NCBI RefSeq assembly: GCF_025562755.1
Contig: NZ_CP103300.1
Span: 3,659,001-3,723,000 of the forward strand
Origin: Endozoicomonas euniceicola
GTDB taxonomy: Bacteria > Pseudomonadota > Gammaproteobacteria > Pseudomonadales > Endozoicomonadaceae
Direction of reading: 5' to 3'
Length of the DNA stretch: 64,000 nucleotides
Notes under the pieces: model-generated
The model's input: only the letters and a program-made list of their open reading frames with translations
What the model was told of the DNA's origin: nothing
Databases searched by the model: none
Shown: in pieces, positions 25,293 to 36,295 of the stretch
Numbering within the stretch: the first letter of the stretch is position 1
How the letters are laid out: every line of letters starts with the position of its first letter
Translations under genes and position numbers: made by a program

Positions 25293-26501
25293 ATGACGAA
25301 TATGATTGCAAACATGGATTTTGTTAAACAGCGCAATATTACGGCTGTTTACAAAACCATTGTCAATTCCAGCGGAATTTCCAGAGTTCAAATCGCCCGG
25401 GAGTGTAATCTTGCGGGTGGTAGTGTCACTCGTATCACCCGGTTTCTTCTTGAAGAAGGGCTGGTTCACGAAGTTGAGCAGCAGGCGTCAGAGCGTGGAA
25501 GAAAAGCCACCTCCCTTTCTTCCAGAATGGAAGTGCTGCAAATTCTTGCGGCAAGGGCGGGGCGCAAGCATATCCATATCGGTCTGTGTGACATTGCCGG
25601 CAACTTGCTGGCAAAGCGCTCGGTACTGACTCTGGGGCAGGATCAGAAAAGTCTTGGCGAACAGATTATTCGTGAATTGCAGAGCTTTCAGAAGCAGCAT
25701 GCCGATCTGATTAACCGTATTGCCGGTATTGGCATCACCTTGCCGGGTGTCATTGACTCGTCAGAAGGGGTGGTTCGGTTTATGCCCCACGTTGATGTGG
25801 ATGAATGGCACCTGGTTAAACAGGTGACGGACTCGACGGGAATCCCCTGTTATCTTGGTAACTCTATTGCTGCCATGGCACTGGCTGAACATCGGTTTGG
25901 TGCCGGCAGGGGCTACGACAATGTTTTATACGTTCGTGTCCATAATGGCGTTGGTCTTGGAATGGTTCTTGACGGGCGACTCTATGAAGGAAAAAATCAG
26001 CCGGTTGGGGAGATAGGTCATATCCAGATTAACCCCCTGGGGAATCGCTGCTATTGCGGAAACTTTGGTTGCCTGGAAACCGAAGTGTCTAATAAGGCGA
26101 TAGAGCATCAATACTCTGATACTATCGCCAAAGGCCTTGCCGGTCGTCTGGAGGCGGGGGCTGGTATCACGGAGATTTGTCAGGCAGCGGAGAGTGGGGA
26201 TGAGTTGGCGCAAAACCTGCTCCGGCAGGCGGCCAGTCGGTTGGGTCAGGTGCTTTCCGGAAGTGTCAACCTGCTAAGGCCGGAATGTATTGTTCTTGAT
26301 GGTGAAATTTTTAAGGCGTCACAAGTCGTATTGCCGGTGATTGAGCACTGCCTTGATACTCAGACAGTTTCCGTGGGCGGAAGTAGCAAGATTATTTTAC
26401 GCACTTCGCAACTGGGCAATAATCAGTGGTTTGGCGGTTTTTCTTTAGTTCGCAGGGCTTTGCTGGAGCGCGGCCTGCTTATGCAGGTGGTGTCTGGATG
26501 A
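25293..26501 (+). CDS. nagC: ROK-family transcriptional repressor NagC
   Basis: NagC senses GlcNAc-6-phosphate and represses the nag genes. The 402-residue product has an N-terminal winged helix (VKQRNITAVYKTIVNSSGIS and VTRITRFLLEEGLVHE, residues about 10-60), the ROK domain with GIGITLPGVID, and GEIGHIQINPLGNRCYCGNFGC, which holds the zinc-binding ROK signature (CxCGxxGC). Start ATG 25293 is used; ATGs at 25302 and 25314 are alternatives. It closes the nagBAC operon. A 12-bp inverted repeat (26514-26551) follows. Confidence 0.94.
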   Translation: MTNMIANMDFVKQRNITAVYKTIVNSSGISRVQIARECNLAGGSVTRITRFLLEEGLVHEVEQQASERGRKATSLSSRMEVLQILAARAGRKHIHIGLCDIAGNLLAKRSVLTLGQDQKSLGEQIIRELQSFQKQHADLINRIAGIGITLPGVIDSSEGVVRFMPHVDVDEWHLVKQVTDSTGIPCYLGNSIAAMALAEHRFGAGRGYDNVLYVRVHNGVGLGMVLDGRLYEGKNQPVGEIGHIQINPLGNRCYCGNFGCLETEVSNKAIEHQYSDTIAKGLAGRLEAGAGITEICQAAESGDELAQNLLRQAASRLGQVLSGSVNLLRPECIVLDGEIFKASQVVLPVIEHCLDTQTVSVGGSSKIILRTSQLGNNQWFGGFSLVRRALLERGLLMQVVSG

Positions 26502-26513
26502 TCACAGCTTAAT

Positions 26514-26551
26514 GGATGTTATGACCGCATTGCAGTGCTGTCATAACATCC
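26514..26551. terminator. 12-bp inverted repeat after nagC
   Basis: GGATGTTATGAC (26514-26525) and GTCATAACATCC (26540-26551) are perfectly complementary, with GCA/TGC complementarity inside the loop. There is no T-tract, so it may be an mRNA 3'-end hairpin, not a classical terminator. It lies between the convergent nagC and the small gene at 26576. Confidence 0.6.
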
Positions 26552-26575
26552 AGTGTGGGTATATCAGGTTTCAGT

Positions 26576-26857
26576 TTATCGTTCGATACGCGGCTCCGGT
26601 TTTTTTGTCAGGTCAACGGTAAAGGTTTCAATGCCAATGCTTTTCAGTTCGTTGGTGACTGCTTCCAGCGTGGAGTAATGCTTGGGCATTCGGCGGTCAC
26701 GCTGGGAGCGAACGGTGTAAGGGGAGTGAGTATCTGCTGAGCCCAGCAGGCGCAGGCAAAAGCCTTTTTGAGTTGGGTAATGCTCTACCTTTGCTCCGCC
26801 CCTGATCTCACCCAGGCTGAACCTGAGCTTGGCTTCTTTCAGTTCAATTAATTTCAT
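26576..26857 (-). CDS. Small conserved-looking protein of unknown function
   Basis: The 93-residue product begins MKLIELKEAKLRFSLGEIRGG and contains THSPYTVRSQRDRRMPKHYSTLEAVTNELKSIGI. It is basic with a mixed alpha/beta pattern and has no signal peptide or membrane segment. I do not recognise the family. It stands alone, convergent with nagC and 219 bases from pykF, with codon use like its neighbours. That supports a real gene. Confidence 0.6.
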   Translation of the reverse strand: MKLIELKEAKLRFSLGEIRGGAKVEHYPTQKGFCLRLLGSADTHSPYTVRSQRDRRMPKHYSTLEAVTNELKSIGIETFTVDLTKKPEPRIER

Positions 26858-27076
26858 ACCAACAGTACTCCATAAATAACCTGCGTCAAACTAAACGACG
26901 ATGACATTTTATTAATATGCCATTATTGAAGTATCAAAAAGCCGACTTCGATCAATAAAATGTCTGGTAGTGGTCGTTTATGTGGATAATTTGGTGTTTT
27001 TCGTTGTTAGCGTGGGTAGGAGAGGGAGGTCCCGCATCTGAATGATGCGGGACGGGATCACATATAAACGACGGTA

Positions 27077-28498
27077 TTAGTCGATGATGTGAACCGAAGA
27101 GGTATTGGTGGTACCGGAAGGAACCAGAGCGCCGGATACCATAACAACAGTGTCGCCAGCCCTGGCCAGCCCCAGTTCAACCGCCATATCCTTGCCCAGC
27201 TTGTAGAATTGGTCGGTGTTATCCAGAGCTTCAACAAAGGCAGTGGTTACGCCTTTGGTCAGATTCAGCTGTTGGGCAGTCTTCTTAGAGGTGGTGATCG
27301 CCAGGATTGGAGCGTGCGGGAAGAACTTGCGTACTGAACGGGCGGATTTGCCTTGTCTGGTGGCAACGATAATCAGTTTGGCTTCCAGAGTTTCTGAGGC
27401 TCTGACAGCGCCACGGCAAACAGCCTGGGTGATGCTGCGACGCTCGTCAATCTCTACGTCATAACCTTCAACTTTGGATTCGATGGTGCCGTCGGTGCTT
27501 TCACAGATGGTGGACATCACGCTGACGGATTCAGTCGGGTATTTACCCTTGGCACTTTCACCCGACAGCATGACGGCGTCTGTACCGTCCAGAATGGCGT
27601 TGGCAACGTCACCGGCTTCCGCACGGGTAGGGCGAGGATTCTTAATCATCGAATCCAGCATCTGGGTGGCAGTAATAACCGGTTTACGCGCTTTGTTGCA
27701 CTTGGCGATCATCATTTTCTGGGCAAAGATAACCTGATCAACAGGAATCTCTACGCCCAGGTCGCCACGGGCTACCATGATGCCGTCGGAAACCGACAGG
27801 ATGTCGTCGAAGTTGTCCACGCCTTCCTGGTTTTCGATCTTAGAGATGATGTGGATGCTTTCGCCACCGTTAGAGTCCAGCAGCTCACGGATTTCCTGAA
27901 CGTCTGAAGCCTTACGGATAAAGGAGGCAGCAACGAAGTCTACGCCCTGTTCGCAACCAAATACCAGGTCTGCCTTGTCTTTTTCAGAAAGAGCTGGCAG
28001 CTGAACGCTGACACCGGGCAGGTTAACGCCTTTATTTTCACCCAGCTCGCCGCTGTTTTTAACGTCGCACAGGATTTCATTACCTTTGACTTCCTTAACG
28101 CTCATGGCGATCAGGCCATCGTCCAGCAGTACAGTGTTGCCGGGTTTCAGGTCTTCGCACAGGCCTTTATAGGTAACGGCTACTTTAGTGTTGTCGCCGA
28201 TCACGGTAGCGTCGGTCGTCAGGGTGAATTCCTGGCCGGCAGTCAGCATAACGTCGTTGCCGCCTTGCAGTTTGACCGTACGGATTTCAGGCCCTTTGGT
28301 GTCCAGCAGAATGGCAACTTTCTTGCCTGTTTCTGCAGTTACCTGACGGATTGTGCTGATGCGGCCGCCGTGTTCGTCAAAGTCGCCGTGAGAGAAGTTA
28401 AGTCTCATCACATTCATGCCACAGTTTACCAGCCTGGTCAGCATTTCCCTGGATTCAGACTTTGGTCCGATAGTACAAACTATCTTGGTCTTTCTCAC
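27077..28498 (-). CDS. pykF: Pyruvate kinase, PykF type
   Basis: Pyruvate kinase makes pyruvate and ATP from phosphoenolpyruvate, the last step of glycolysis. The 473-residue product is collinear with E. coli PykF (470 residues): MRKTKIVCTIGPKSES, LDTKGPEIRT, SKIENQEGVDNFDDIL, MVARGDLGVEIP, and the signature ITATQMLDSMIKNPRPTRAE. The C-terminal domain ends in GTTNTSSVHII. It stands alone with 78 bases of downstream sequence. It receives carbon from the adjacent GlcNAc pathway via fructose-6-phosphate. Confidence 0.96.
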   Translation of the reverse strand: MRKTKIVCTIGPKSESREMLTRLVNCGMNVMRLNFSHGDFDEHGGRISTIRQVTAETGKKVAILLDTKGPEIRTVKLQGGNDVMLTAGQEFTLTTDATVIGDNTKVAVTYKGLCEDLKPGNTVLLDDGLIAMSVKEVKGNEILCDVKNSGELGENKGVNLPGVSVQLPALSEKDKADLVFGCEQGVDFVAASFIRKASDVQEIRELLDSNGGESIHIISKIENQEGVDNFDDILSVSDGIMVARGDLGVEIPVDQVIFAQKMMIAKCNKARKPVITATQMLDSMIKNPRPTRAEAGDVANAILDGTDAVMLSGESAKGKYPTESVSVMSTICESTDGTIESKVEGYDVEIDERRSITQAVCRGAVRASETLEAKLIIVATRQGKSARSVRKFFPHAPILAITTSKKTAQQLNLTKGVTTAFVEALDNTDQFYKLGKDMAVELGLARAGDTVVMVSGALVPSGTTNTSSVHIID

Positions 28499-28951
28499 TG
28501 CACTTATCTCCGTTTGAGAGAAACCGGGTGGCTACATTGTGCTGCATATAGAAGTAGCTTAAACCCGAAAAAAGGATCCGAGAACGGTTTTGGAAGGTTC
28601 ACGCACTAGTCGACATCGAAACGCATGATCGACTTGCGCATAAACCTTCGGAAACGTACTCGGGTTGAGTGTGTAGAGCGCGAATATTACCGCAAAAAAG
28701 ATGAAATTCCTTTGAATTTTAACCTATACGCTATTGATGAGGATCAATATTTTCGGTGCTATTCAGTCAGGTAGTTATTAACAGTAAGTTGTTGTAAAAA
28801 AAGATGATATTGGATGGTTTTTGTTAGAAAAAATCGTTATTAATGTTTACTTGTAAACAGTGCTTCAGATTTTTGGCTGAATTAAGGCAGCGTGCATAAA
28901 AGTTGGCTATTTTTGCACACTCAACTCATATAATTAGCGGAAGTGGAATCT
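28499..28951. other. Intergenic region between divergent pykF and an orphan gene
   Basis: About 450 bases, increasingly AT-rich toward 28940, with no ORF worth calling. It must contain the pykF promoter and that of the gene at 28952. I could not identify a Cra-type operator or a confident promoter. Confidence 0.5.
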
Positions 28952-29929
28952 ATGAAGCAAGGTGTTTTAATAACTTGGTTTAGTATTGTTATTTCTCTGG
29001 TCATTTCTTCTTTGGCTGTGGCAGAGTTAACGCCACGCAGCCTGGTCATTACATTTCCTGATAGTGAAACCGTTGAGATTCCGATTTTGCTAAGAGCGGA
29101 GCCCGGAGGGGAGGGGTTATCAGCTGAGCACAGTTCAGAGTTGCCAACTCCGGGCCTTACCGGGGGATGCGTCCCTACTACGTCGCAGGCATCCGAAGCG
29201 GTGCCTCTGGTTTGTCTGCAGCCCGAACCTGCAGGGCCAGCCTCATCATTTCGGTTGTGGGGGGAGTCTGGTCAGGTTGTTCATTATCGGCTCACGGCAA
29301 GACCTGGTAACACTTATTCTGGAAGTAGTGAATCAATAACCGTCAGTCGATCTGATATTCCTCACCTGATTCGCCTGCTCTCACTCTTCGGCTGTGAAAG
29401 CAAAAGGTTGGCTTCTCTACAGAGTTCGACTCCTGCTTACACTTACAAACGGGACAATTGGCGGACTCTGAAATCTCCACTGTTTTGGGGCATTTGTGGT
29501 CTTTGTAACGGTGGTCTAGCGGGAATCTTTGGTTCTTTTATTCTATCGACCGGGAGCGCCGTGTGGAGTGCAGGTTTTGCTGGTAACCCTCTTTGTAGTT
29601 TGTGTTTATTTGGAGTGTGGCATCATCGTTCTTTTTTGCCTCAATGGAATCTGAGGCTTGCTGTGCCTGTAAGCAACGAAATGCCCGGGGAAGACAGAGA
29701 ACGTATACGACTGATGGCTTCAAGCCTTATTGGGCGTGGCAGGGCTCAGCTGGCGTCTCTGGTCATTGATTCGACCGATCAGGAATCTGAGTCACGGCAG
29801 ATTCGGTTGGAATTTAGGGTGTATCTGCCAGAACATATTCAAACCGATAGCGAGGCTATTGACTATCTGGATTTGGCAGAAGGTCAGGAGAATATTTCCA
29901 TTAGCAGGGGAGAAGGAAAGGATGTTTAG
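28952..29929 (+). CDS. Exported or membrane-associated protein of unknown function
   Basis: The 325-residue product starts at ATG 28952 (AGCGGAAG upstream; an in-frame GTG at 28943 is less likely). It has a signal-peptide-like N-terminus, MKQGVLITWFSIVISLVISSLAVAEL. A central hydrophobic Gly/Cys-rich segment (FWGICGLCNGGLAGIFGSFI ... AGNPLCSLCLFGVW, about residues 180-230) probably spans the membrane and contains CxxC pairs. The C-terminal 100 residues are charged. No family is recognised. It is an isolated gene between pykF and rpoD, ending at a bidirectional terminator, and may be a lineage-specific envelope protein. Confidence 0.65.
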   Translation: MKQGVLITWFSIVISLVISSLAVAELTPRSLVITFPDSETVEIPILLRAEPGGEGLSAEHSSELPTPGLTGGCVPTTSQASEAVPLVCLQPEPAGPASSFRLWGESGQVVHYRLTARPGNTYSGSSESITVSRSDIPHLIRLLSLFGCESKRLASLQSSTPAYTYKRDNWRTLKSPLFWGICGLCNGGLAGIFGSFILSTGSAVWSAGFAGNPLCSLCLFGVWHHRSFLPQWNLRLAVPVSNEMPGEDRERIRLMASSLIGRGRAQLASLVIDSTDQESESRQIRLEFRVYLPEHIQTDSEAIDYLDLAEGQENISISRGEGKDV

Positions 29930-29961
29930 CCAGAGTAACCTCCTGTATTCTGGACGCATAT

Positions 29962-30001
29962 AAAAAAGCTGCAACACCTTTTCAGATCTTGCAGCTTTTT
30001 T
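29962..30001. terminator. Bidirectional terminator between the orphan gene and rpoD
   Basis: AAAAAAGCTGCAA (29962-29974) and TTGCAGCTTTTTT (29989-30001) form a perfect stem with A and T tracts on both sides. It therefore works for both convergent genes. Confidence 0.92.
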
Positions 30002-30024
30002 GTAACGCTCTGGTCTTCCCGGGC

Positions 30025-31857
<1,833 letters not shown>

Positions 31858-32160
31858 ATCAACCCTTTAACAGCGAAATAACAGCGAAAAATGAAGTGCC
31901 GGACGAAAAAACGTAAGCAGGCAATTATAGCTCAAAAACCGAGACAAGTTCCACCTGAAGCTTGTAGAAGCTCTATGAACGAGTGCTCAATTTTCGCTGG
32001 GCGAGGTACCGGAGTGCTTTCCATGCTTAAACATGACACATGTTTCCCCATCCCTGATGTTGTTAGACCGGATTTATCAGATAATGGTCTATAACTCTAT
32101 AACGTTGTATCCACTGCACACAGTGAACTTCAAGTATACCCAATAATGGTGTGTGTGCAG
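31858..32160 (-). promoter_or_regulatory. dnaG-rpoD intergenic region with probable internal rpoD promoter
   Basis: A perfect TATAAT lies on the minus strand at 31929-31924, about 70 bases before rpoD, but its -35 (GGAACT-like, 17 bases upstream) is weak. Just after the dnaG stop, CTGCACACA (32114-32122) and TGTGTGCAG (32152-32160) can pair into a long hairpin. E. coli also has rpoD promoters in this interval and inside dnaG. Confidence 0.5.
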
Positions 32161-34212
32161 TTATTTTTTTGATACTTTCGTTTTATCTTTAGTTGCGCCA
32201 GTAGTGCTAATACCAAGACGTGCTTTATGTTTTTTCAGGAACTCTTCGTATTCGCTGCGTTGCTGTTCGTCCAATTGGTTTGGTTTTCTATTCGCCAGCG
32301 TGCTTGAAATCTTGTTTGAAGCCTGCTGGTGCTCCAGGTCTGCCACTTTGTCTGAAATGCGTTTGATCGCTTCCCAGAATTCTCTGTCATCAGGTTCATG
32401 TCCGAGTTCCAGAGTGGCAACCTGCTGTAGTCGTTTACCCTTGTCTGTACCGTACCATTGAGCAATTAATGCACTGGTGGCCAGGTTGGGTTGTTGTTTC
32501 AGTGTTTTTAGCAGCTCGACCAGCAATGCAGTATCGGCATCGTTATCCTGCGCCAGTGTATTAATGCACTTTACGTCGGAGGCGAGCTGCGGATTACACA
32601 GCAAATGTCGTATGGCGTATAGTGAACGGCCGACTTTTATCTGTGTCTTCTCTAAAACAGGATCAAAGTTTTTTGCCCTTTTGTCAAAAAAACCTTTTGA
32701 TTTCTGGTAACCATACGCACCCTGTTGTGTAGAGTTTGAATAGTTAAAAGGTTCTTCTGAATAGCTGTTTGAATAGCTACTTGAATGACTTTCCGGATGA
32801 TAATTCGCAACGTCATGCCCCGACGGGTAATGATGCTCATGATGATCCTGATAGTCGTCATGAGTCGTCTTGTCAGCGGGTGCGGTAGCTGACGCTGTTT
32901 TCTGTTCAGTTTCAGTGTTTAAGTGCGCTTCCAGTCTTGACGAATCAAGCCCGGTCAGCTCTGACAGTTTTTGTAGCAGTAATTGCTTGAATATACCGTC
33001 AGGTAACTTGCTCAGATAAGGCTGTGCCAGCTTGGTTAATCGAGCCCTGCCGTCCATGGTATGCAGGTCCAGACCGTCTTCCAGTTCTTTGAACAGAAAG
33101 GTGTCCAGACTGAGCGCCTGATCCTGAATGCGCTGAAGAAACTGTTCTGAACCTTCCTGTCGCACCATGCTGTCGGGATCTTCTCCCTGGGGCAGGAACA
33201 GGAATCGTGCCTGTCGTCCATCCTGCATATTAGGCAGGGTCGACTCCAGGGCACGCCATGCCGCCCGTCGGCCTGCGTCGTCGCCATCAAAACAGAACAC
33301 GACTTCGGGGACCGTTTTAAACAGTCGCTGCATGTGTTCCAGTGTGGTGGCGGTTCCCAGGGTTGCCACCGCATTAGTGATACCGAGCTGTGCCAGTGCC
33401 ACCACGTCCATGTAACCTTCGACCACCAGGATGCGTTCCAGGGAGCGATTGCTCTTTTTGGCTTCGTAAAGGCCATAAAGTTCCCGACCCTTGTGGAAAA
33501 TAGGAGATTCCGGGGAGTTCAGGTATTTCGGTTTGGCATCACCCAGTACACGCCCACCAAAGGCAATGATGCGGCCACGGCTGTCGCGAATCGGGAACAT
33601 AACCCGGTCACGAAAGCGATCGTAACGGTTTTGGTTCTCTTCGTTTTCAACCAGCATGCCGGTTTTGACCAGCTGCTCCTCTTTCTCGTCGCTGGTGGCC
33701 AGCAGGTTTTGCAGGTTGCTCCAGCCTCTGGGAGCAAAGCCGATGCCAAACTGTTTACAGGTCTGGCCGTCGAGTCCACGCTGTTTCAGGTAGTTGACGA
33801 CTCTGGGGGCGTCAGGTGCTGCTTTCAGTTGTTCCTGATAGTAGTCTGAGGCGCGGGTCATCAGCTCGTAAAGCTCGGAGTAATCCGGACGTCGGCTCTG
33901 GTGGCTGCTTTGTTCTCTGGGTACTTCCATACCCTGTGTGCCGGCAAGGTTGTCGACGGCGGCAGGAAAGTCCAGATGGTCAAAGTCCATCACGAAGCCA
34001 ATAGCGTTGCCACTGGCACCGCAGCCAAAACAGTAGTAGAACTGTTTGTCAGGACTGACGGAGAAAGAAGGTGTTTTTTCTTTGTGGAACGGGCAGCAGG
34101 CCGAATAGTTACGACCGGTTTTTTTCAGTTTGACCCGGCTGTCAATCACGTCGACGATATCGACTCTGGCCAGCAGGTCGTCAATAAATGTCTGTGGAAT
34201 GCGTCCAGCCAT
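32161..34212 (-). CDS. dnaG: DNA primase
   Basis: DnaG makes the RNA primers for replication. The ATG at 34212 gives MAGRIPQTFIDDLLARVDIVD, the family start; the frame is open further but unsupported. The 683-residue product has the zinc-binding domain CPFH...CFGC (about residues 40-64), the primase core, a TOPRIM segment (LVVEGYMDVVALAQLGI) and a long, low-complexity His/Ser/Tyr-rich linker (about 440-520) before the C-terminal DnaB-binding domain. E. coli DnaG has 581 residues; the difference is mainly this linker. It sits between yqeY and rpoD. Confidence 0.96.
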   Translation of the reverse strand: MAGRIPQTFIDDLLARVDIVDVIDSRVKLKKTGRNYSACCPFHKEKTPSFSVSPDKQFYYCFGCGASGNAIGFVMDFDHLDFPAAVDNLAGTQGMEVPREQSSHQSRRPDYSELYELMTRASDYYQEQLKAAPDAPRVVNYLKQRGLDGQTCKQFGIGFAPRGWSNLQNLLATSDEKEEQLVKTGMLVENEENQNRYDRFRDRVMFPIRDSRGRIIAFGGRVLGDAKPKYLNSPESPIFHKGRELYGLYEAKKSNRSLERILVVEGYMDVVALAQLGITNAVATLGTATTLEHMQRLFKTVPEVVFCFDGDDAGRRAAWRALESTLPNMQDGRQARFLFLPQGEDPDSMVRQEGSEQFLQRIQDQALSLDTFLFKELEDGLDLHTMDGRARLTKLAQPYLSKLPDGIFKQLLLQKLSELTGLDSSRLEAHLNTETEQKTASATAPADKTTHDDYQDHHEHHYPSGHDVANYHPESHSSSYSNSYSEEPFNYSNSTQQGAYGYQKSKGFFDKRAKNFDPVLEKTQIKVGRSLYAIRHLLCNPQLASDVKCINTLAQDNDADTALLVELLKTLKQQPNLATSALIAQWYGTDKGKRLQQVATLELGHEPDDREFWEAIKRISDKVADLEHQQASNKISSTLANRKPNQLDEQQRSEYEEFLKKHKARLGISTTGATKDKTKVSKK

Positions 34213-34240
34213 GTAAAGTATTATCGCAGGGTTGCGGAAG

Positions 34241-34690
34241 TCAGCCCAGAAGTTTTTTAACTGACTGGCTGATCTGAGCCATATCGGCACGACCCTGAAC
34301 CTGAGGCTTTACCAGACCCATTACCTTGCCCATATCTTTCATGCCTTCTGCACCGCTCCGGGCAATGGCGTCACGGACAATCTGGTCGATGTCTTCAGAG
34401 GAGAGTGGTTCAGGCAGGAAGTCCTGAATAACAGTCAGTTCAAACTGTTCCTGTTCAGCGAGATCCGTGCGCCCCGCAGACTCGAACTGGGTAATGGCAT
34501 CGCGGCGTTGCTTGGCCATTTTGTCAAGAGCTGCAAGGGCACGGGTGTCGTCCAGCGACTTTTCGTCTACTTCAATACGTTTCAATTCTGCCAGAGCCAT
34601 GCGGATAGTTCCCAGGCGAGCCTTTTCGCGGTTGCGCATGGCTTCCTTCATTGCTGAAGTCAGTTGGTCCTTTACCGTGCATTCGCTCAT
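34241..34690 (-). CDS. yqeY: GatB/YqeY domain protein
   Basis: The 149-residue product begins MSECTVKDQLTSAMKEAMRN at ATG 34690, preceded by AGGAGA. It is a stand-alone copy of the helical YqeY domain found at the C-terminus of GatB, with FLPEPLSSEDIDQIVRDAI and MGKVMGLVKPQVQGRADM, and may help tRNA handling. It lies between rpsU and dnaG in the same direction, an arrangement common in gammaproteobacteria outside the enterics. The gap to dnaG is 28 bases. Confidence 0.92.
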   Translation of the reverse strand: MSECTVKDQLTSAMKEAMRNREKARLGTIRMALAELKRIEVDEKSLDDTRALAALDKMAKQRRDAITQFESAGRTDLAEQEQFELTVIQDFLPEPLSSEDIDQIVRDAIARSGAEGMKDMGKVMGLVKPQVQGRADMAQISQSVKKLLG

Positions 34691-34836
34691 GGTCTTCTCC
34701 TGTGTATATATCCACAAACAGGCATAAAGCCTGTCAGGTGCTCAGGTTTCGCCTTCCGAGGTTGCCACTGACGTGACCCTGAAGGTTTATGCTGAATCGT
34801 CTTGTAACTGAAGCAGGTATTCAGATCGTTACGATC

Positions 34837-35052
34837 TTAATACAGACGCTCGCGACGACGCTGTTCGCGCTGCAGTTTTTTCAGATGACGCTTAACGGCA
34901 GCAGCAGCTTTGCGCTTGCGAACAGAAGTCGGCTTTTCGTAGTGTTCACGACGACGTACTTCAGCCAGGACTCCAGCTTTTTCGCAAGAGCGCTTGAAGC
35001 GGCGCAGGGCTACGTCAAACGGTTCATTTTCTTTAACTTTAACAGCAGGCAT
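34837..35052 (-). CDS. rpsU: 30S ribosomal protein S21
   Basis: S21 is the small basic protein at the 30S platform needed for initiation on natural mRNAs. The 71-residue product is full length: MPAVKVKENEPFDVALRRFKR at the start and the very basic tail ending RREQ/RRRERLY. GGAAGGTGAG precedes the ATG. It is the first gene of the rpsU-yqeY-dnaG-rpoD operon. A candidate promoter TTGTCA-N18-CACTAT lies on the minus strand near 35120-35150. Confidence 0.97.
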   Translation of the reverse strand: MPAVKVKENEPFDVALRRFKRSCEKAGVLAEVRRREHYEKPTSVRKRKAAAAVKRHLKKLQREQRRRERLY

Positions 35053-35585
35053 GCAGAGCTCACCTTCCTAAATATTCGTTGATTCAATAGAAGTTCGCAG
35101 CCCGGCATGATACAGCAGCAATAGTGCTTCTGAATACAGTTTTCTGACAACTGCATGAAGCGAAATCCGGTCCGCAAAAATTCAGTGTCTGGTGATCATA
35201 CCAGTCACTGGATTAGCCGCGTATTTTAAAAGGGTGCGAATTTTATAGCCAATCGCCGGAAAATGCAAAAAACCGGCAATTTGGCGTATCGTCTGTTGCC
35301 TCGTGGCAGATGCTGGAAAATGACCGTCAGGAGTGCAAGATTTGCTCTGCTGGTCGGTGAAAATGCGACTCAGGGTTTGCCTGGCGTTCGAAATTGCCTG
35401 TCGGGATGGGTATAAATCCCAGGGAAGTTTCACCCGGGTCAGATCTCAGTGAGGGGCAGCAGGTGAGCACGGCCTGAAACAACTTCGGCAGCTTCCTTCA
35501 GATATTGATCCCCTCTCACGGCCTGGTCCTGTAACAGGGCTTTAGCCATGCGCCTTTGTCAGGCTCCCAGAGGAGAAACTATTCT
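35053..35585. other. rpsU upstream region, no clear gene
   Basis: About 530 bases between divergent rpsU and the orphan gene at 35586. It should contain the rpsU promoter (TTGTCA with CACTAT, minus strand, about 35120-35150). An 83-codon minus-strand frame at 35182-35433 has no family resemblance and is not called. Confidence 0.5.
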
Positions 35586-36203
35586 ATGTCTTTCGATCGT
35601 ACCGAGTTTGATGATGGGTATTCTTTCTATCATGTTCCATCGGGGAATGTTCTGACTCTAAAACGTGCAATTGATGAATATTGGTTAAGTCTAAAGTTAG
35701 TCCAGAGGGGTGGCCAGGAAATGGCGACTGCAATGGTGAGTGACAGGTTTGACCAATCCTTAATAGAGAGAGGGGAGGTTCCGTTTGGTCAGCAATGTCG
35801 TTATACCATCGATTCTATAAATATTGACGAAGAGCTTCGAGTTAACACCTGTTTAGACACCCTGATGCTTTATATAGCACTTTCTGAAGTTAGGGCAAAC
35901 GATGGACACTTCATGTACATTCTTTATCCACAAGACGAGTATATCGGGCGATATTTTCAGTATGCTTTTTTTCCGGCACCGATAAGTGCGGAGTTCAAAA
36001 AAAAAATGGCTCGGAGCAGGAACGACAACTGGCCTTGGCGGCAGGACCCCGCAGTACTGCTTGACAGGATAATTGCAGATACGAGAAACAGGTCATTATT
36101 CAGAGGATCTGTTGAGGTCTCTCTTAGTCTCTTGAGGCGGGATGTAAATGAATTCTATGTTGGTAGAAGGGCTAACCTGAGAAGGTCTTCAGCCTTGCGT
36201 TAG
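35586..36203 (+). CDS. Orphan protein of unknown function
   Basis: The 205-residue product starts at ATG 35586, with a strong AGAGGAGA (35570-35577) upstream. It has no signal peptide or membrane span. Visible features are an aromatic-rich N-terminus (DDGYSFYHVPSGN), a central hydrophobic helix (CLDTLMLYIALSEV), FMYILYPQDEYIGRYFQYAFF, and a basic C-terminus (RRANLRRSSALR). I recognise no family. It interrupts the rpsU-tsaD divergent pair that is otherwise conserved in this group and is more AT-rich than its neighbours. That suggests acquisition by transfer. Confidence 0.6.
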   Translation: MSFDRTEFDDGYSFYHVPSGNVLTLKRAIDEYWLSLKLVQRGGQEMATAMVSDRFDQSLIERGEVPFGQQCRYTIDSINIDEELRVNTCLDTLMLYIALSEVRANDGHFMYILYPQDEYIGRYFQYAFFPAPISAEFKKKMARSRNDNWPWRQDPAVLLDRIIADTRNRSLFRGSVEVSLSLLRRDVNEFYVGRRANLRRSSALR

Positions 36204-36295
36204 GATTGCCAGTATCTACTTCCCCCCCCCTATTCAGACCTGATTGGTGGTAAACTCCGGGCAATTTTTTGAATTCAGATTTTCAGGAGTTGGCT

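Noticed and set aside
35182..35433. 83-codon minus-strand frame upstream of rpsU
   Set aside because: No family resemblance and no ribosome site. It covers the rpsU promoter region.
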